Below, in pieces: positions 8,641 to 10,604 of a stretch of DNA of 10,604 nucleotides. Within the stretch, counting starts at the first letter, position 1; each line of letters begins with the position of its first letter. Under the pieces are notes generated by a model, which saw nothing but the letters and a program-made list of their open reading frames with translations, ran no database searches and was not told the DNA's origin. Source of the stretch: Rodentolepis nana (taxonomy: Eukaryota; Platyhelminthes; Cestoda; Cyclophyllidea; Hymenolepididae); contig UZAE01014045.1 of the NCBI GenBank assembly GCA_900617975.1, positions 6,539 to 17,142 of the forward strand. Direction: 5' to 3'. The translations under genes were made by a program, and so were the position numbers.

Positions 8641-8966
8641 ATTTATTTATATTTATTTCAAATGGCAGGCATTTTGACAGTTATCACTAGCCCTTTAGTT
8701 GACGTCGGGCTTCACAGAAGGGAGGAAGATTAAAGTGAGAAAAATTCGACAGGGGGAAAGAAGAGCGATTCACAGATGTAACAGACAGACAGACACAAAG
8801 GCCGAGAAAAGGCTAGATGATTACTGTGGAAGGGGTCGAATATGACATACAGTGGGGTTATGGAAGTTTGAAGTCAGAGGTCAACTGCCAGTTAATAGAC
8901 TATTTTGCCGTATGAGTATACGTTGCCCAGGGTGCACCACGTGGAGGTAAGTCTATCGCACACCCC
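8641..8966 (-). mobile_element. SINE-like retroposon, copy B (inverted, in intron)
   Basis: This is a full-length copy of the family seen at 1668-2035, here reversed and about 326 bp long. Its head, read on the minus strand from 8966, begins GGGGTGTGCGATAGAC and is identical to copy A over the 36-bp head. Its tail, on the + strand at 8641-8660, is an (AAAT)n-like repeat. The body has a GACAGACAGACA run near 8784 that in sense is a TGTC repeat. A TTCGACCCC sequence on the minus strand resembles a pol III B box, but copies A and C have changed it and no A box accompanies it. I could not identify target-site duplications. The overlapping minus-strand frame at 8900-9103 is not a gene. On the gene's sense strand this copy presents splice-site-like ends (see findings). 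Confidence 0.85.
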
Positions 8967-10006
8967 TTTTTTCTTTTCCGATTAATATTGTAATTTAAAA
9001 CCCTAAATGTGCGATTTGAGAGTATTCTCTTAGCACGCTTATAGTGAATCGTGGTAATTTTTAAAAGTTTGATCGTAGTTTTCATGTATTTAAATAGCTG
9101 CATGAGTTATTAATGCCAAGACCAAACTGCAGATATCACTTATGAATGTTTTGCGAAAATTTATTTTAGAAATACATAAAATCATTTAAAAAGATTACCC
9201 TATAATCTACTAACCAATACAAAAAAACTATTTCGTGGGAAATATATTATGTGCTTAATAATTAAAACCTACAACCGTGAAGTTAATATGAAGAAATTTA
9301 TTTGCTAATTTGATTGAAAATTTTGGTGAAGTTATATTAAATACAATAAGTCATTTGTTGATTACATGGCGACAGTGAGACATAACAGACAATCCAAAAG
9401 TTAGAAGCGTTTATAAAACACAGTAGATATTTTAAATTTGTGAAGTATAAAACGTTTAGATTAAGAATTTCGTTTTCATTATTAATCTTCTTTTTCCGAT
9501 GATAATTGGGTATTCTTTATTGTACATTAGTCATCAAACAATCTTTACGCGAGTAAAACTTTCCAATATGCCATTTGAGTGATGTCAACGCCTTCTGGTG
9601 CGTTTCAAATTCCACTTTACACGAGTAGGGGGGGAGGTATTTCTTTCCAAGTTCCTTTAATTTTAAAAAGCTGAAAATATTTAAAAATCAAGTATAGATA
9701 ATAAAACAGTGAGCAAAGTTTATTGAAATGTTTAAAAGAATATTGGATTGTTTGTAAATATTATTTGTTAGAAAACAGTTTATAATGGGCAAAATGATAA
9801 CGGGTATTAAACAGAATTATATTTAAAATGATTTAAACTAATTAAATGCTCTTTAATTTAATCAAGTAAATCATGACGATCTGATTCCATATTTTGTAGT
9901 TCGCAAGTCTAAGATCACATTTGTCAGTTTTTTCCACTTACAAAATTAAGTTTTGTTGATTAAAAATGTGTTCTACTAAGGACAACTTAAATAAATCGTC
10001 CTAATG

Positions 10007-10323
10007 TTTATTTATTTCAAATGGCAGGCATTTTGATAGTTATCATTAGCCCTTTAGCTGACTTCAGGCTTCACAGAGGAGGGGAAACATCAAAGTGATA
10101 AAACATCAAGAGGGGGGCACAGAATAATGATTCACAGATGTAAAAGAGACAGACAGGCACAAATTTTGAGTAAAAGGTAAGGCTGAAATGATGGAATATG
10201 ACATACAGTGGGGTGATGGTAGTTAGAAGTCAGAAGTCAACTGCCAGTTAATAGACTTTTTTTGCCATATGAGAATACGTTGCCCAGGGTGTACCACGTG
10301 GAGGTAAGTCTATCACACACCCC
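10007..10323 (-). mobile_element. SINE-like retroposon, copy C (inverted, next to exon 2)
   Basis: This third family member, about 317 bp, lies in the same inverted orientation as copy B and aligns with it end to end, at roughly 80 percent identity by eye. The head, read on the minus strand from 10323, is GGGGTGTGTGATAGACTTAC. It differs from copies A and B at two positions in the 36-bp head, one of them a CpG to TpG change. The tail is a TTTATTTATTT repeat at 10007-10017. It ends only 73 bp before exon 2, so it directly abuts the acceptor region of the main intron. No clear target-site duplication is visible. No coding capacity is seen. Confidence 0.85.
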
Positions 10324-10366
10324 GGAGTTTTCGAGTAATTGAGAGTAAAGTGAAAAATTAATCTTC

Positions 10367-10396
10367 CTAATATATACACACAAAATGGTATTTCAG
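10367..10396 (+). promoter_or_regulatory. Branch point and 3' splice site of the main intron
   Basis: CTAAT at 10367-10371 fits the metazoan branch-point consensus, with the putative branch A at 10370, 26 nt before the intron end. The intron closes with TATTTCAG at 10389-10396. The polypyrimidine tract is weak, which may make this acceptor dependent on enhancers. Confidence 0.65.
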
Positions 10397-10588
10397 AGAG
10401 CTGCTACCGCTCTTACAGCCCAGGATCCAATACGCCAGGCCAATACAATGAGTGCAGTGGAGCAGAGAGTACTCCGAAAAAGCTGGAATGCTGCTCTTGA
10501 TGCTGCACACTTTGGAAGCTTGGAATCTATGGAGGCTTCTTGTGGGCATTCTCTTCGACGAAGTTCAAGTTGGAAAGATAAAATGTAA
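10397..10588 (+). CDS. Coding exon 2 of the same unrecognised protein
   Basis: The exon starts with AGAGCTGCT after TTTCAG and continues in phase 0, exactly as exon 1 requires, giving residues 139-201 after joining at I138. Composition rises in G+C and codon choice becomes varied, unlike the adjacent intron. Residues about 148-178 (from DPIRQANTM through NAALDAAHFG) are likely helical, with regularly spaced hydrophobics. The end, HSLRRSSSWKDKM, has an RRSS basophilic-kinase-like site. Reading stops at TAA 10586-10588, which would give a 201-residue protein. The GT at 10585-10586 (AAAT then GTAATT) is a weak possible donor, so the exon may instead continue into sequence beyond the window. An ATG at 10385 in the same frame lies upstream of the acceptor and is probably intronic. 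No family is recognised. Confidence 0.65.
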   Translation, partial: RAATALTAQDPIRQANTMSAVEQRVLRKSWNAALDAAHFGSLESMEASCGHSLRRSSSWKDKM

Positions 10589-10604
10589 TTTAATTTTCAA
10601 GACT

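Larger units (their letters stand above)
4536..10396 (+). other. Large phase 0 intron (about 5.9 kb)
   Basis: The intron runs from the GTAAGT donor to a TATTTCAG acceptor. It is AT-rich with stops in all frames, and no internal coding exon is clearly supported. It contains a C15 homopolymer, a short copy of exon 1 sequence, an octamer palindrome, a G-quadruplex-type C-rich tract, a CT repeat and two inverted SINE copies. Apart from these, 4542-8640 and 8967-10006 show nothing recognisable. A small internal exon in phase 0 cannot be excluded without transcript data. Confidence 0.65.

Noticed and set aside
8640..8966. Copy B as a DNA-transposon MITE or tRNA-derived SINE
   Set aside because: There are no terminal inverted repeats, and the lone B-box-like sequence has no A box and is not shared by the other copies.
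8900..9103. 67-codon minus-strand frame ending in copy B
   Set aside because: It runs from AT-rich flank into the retroposon head, with low-complexity Lys/Ile/Asn composition typical of chance frames.

Overview
This window looks like nuclear DNA from an animal, plausibly an arthropod, though the taxon is an inference. It is AT-rich, mostly non-coding, and contains GT-AG splice signals, a CTAAT-type branch point, microsatellites and dispersed retroposon copies with a target-site duplication. Nothing bacterial, viral or organellar is visible: there are no long ORFs, operons, ribosome-binding sites, rRNA or tRNA genes, or CRISPR arrays.

One split protein-coding gene is supported, on the + strand. 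A compact cluster of three CCAAT/ATTGG boxes (3886-3937) precedes a first coding exon (4122-4535) that opens just after an in-frame stop and ends at a GTAAGT donor. An intron of about 5.9 kb follows (4536-10396). The second exon starts at 10397, and its reading phase (0) matches the first exon exactly. The joined product is 201 residues if the TAA at 10586-10588 is the true end: a serine/threonine-rich, probably disordered N-terminal part, a short basic-hydrophobic-acidic motif (KKWARLLGISPEDIGDEEEF), then a likely helical segment and an LRRSSSW phospho-site-like end. I do not recognise the family.

The other recurring unit is a family of three SINE-like retroposons of about 320-330 bp. Copy A (1668-2035, + strand) lies upstream of the gene, is flanked by a 15-bp direct repeat, and has a 36-bp tandemly duplicated head. 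Copies B (8641-8966) and C (10007-10323) lie inverted in the intron; copy C ends only 73 bp before exon 2. All begin GGGGTGTG or a close variant. Their heads are much better conserved than their bodies, and their tails are AT-rich simple repeats. I see no convincing pol III A box.

Region by region: 1-1652 is AT-rich DNA with no gene seen; 1653-2050 is SINE copy A with its duplications; 2051-3880 has no gene seen; 3886-4121 is the putative promoter and 5' UTR; 4122-4535 is exon 1; 4536-10396 is the intron, containing a C15 run, an 18-bp echo of exon 1, a double-octamer palindrome, a G-quadruplex-type C-rich tract and two inverted SINE copies; 10397-10588 is exon 2. The most interesting idea is that the inverted SINE copies supply both an acceptor-like and a perfect consensus donor-like splice site on the gene's sense strand. 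Each is therefore a potential poison exon lying in the right orientation.
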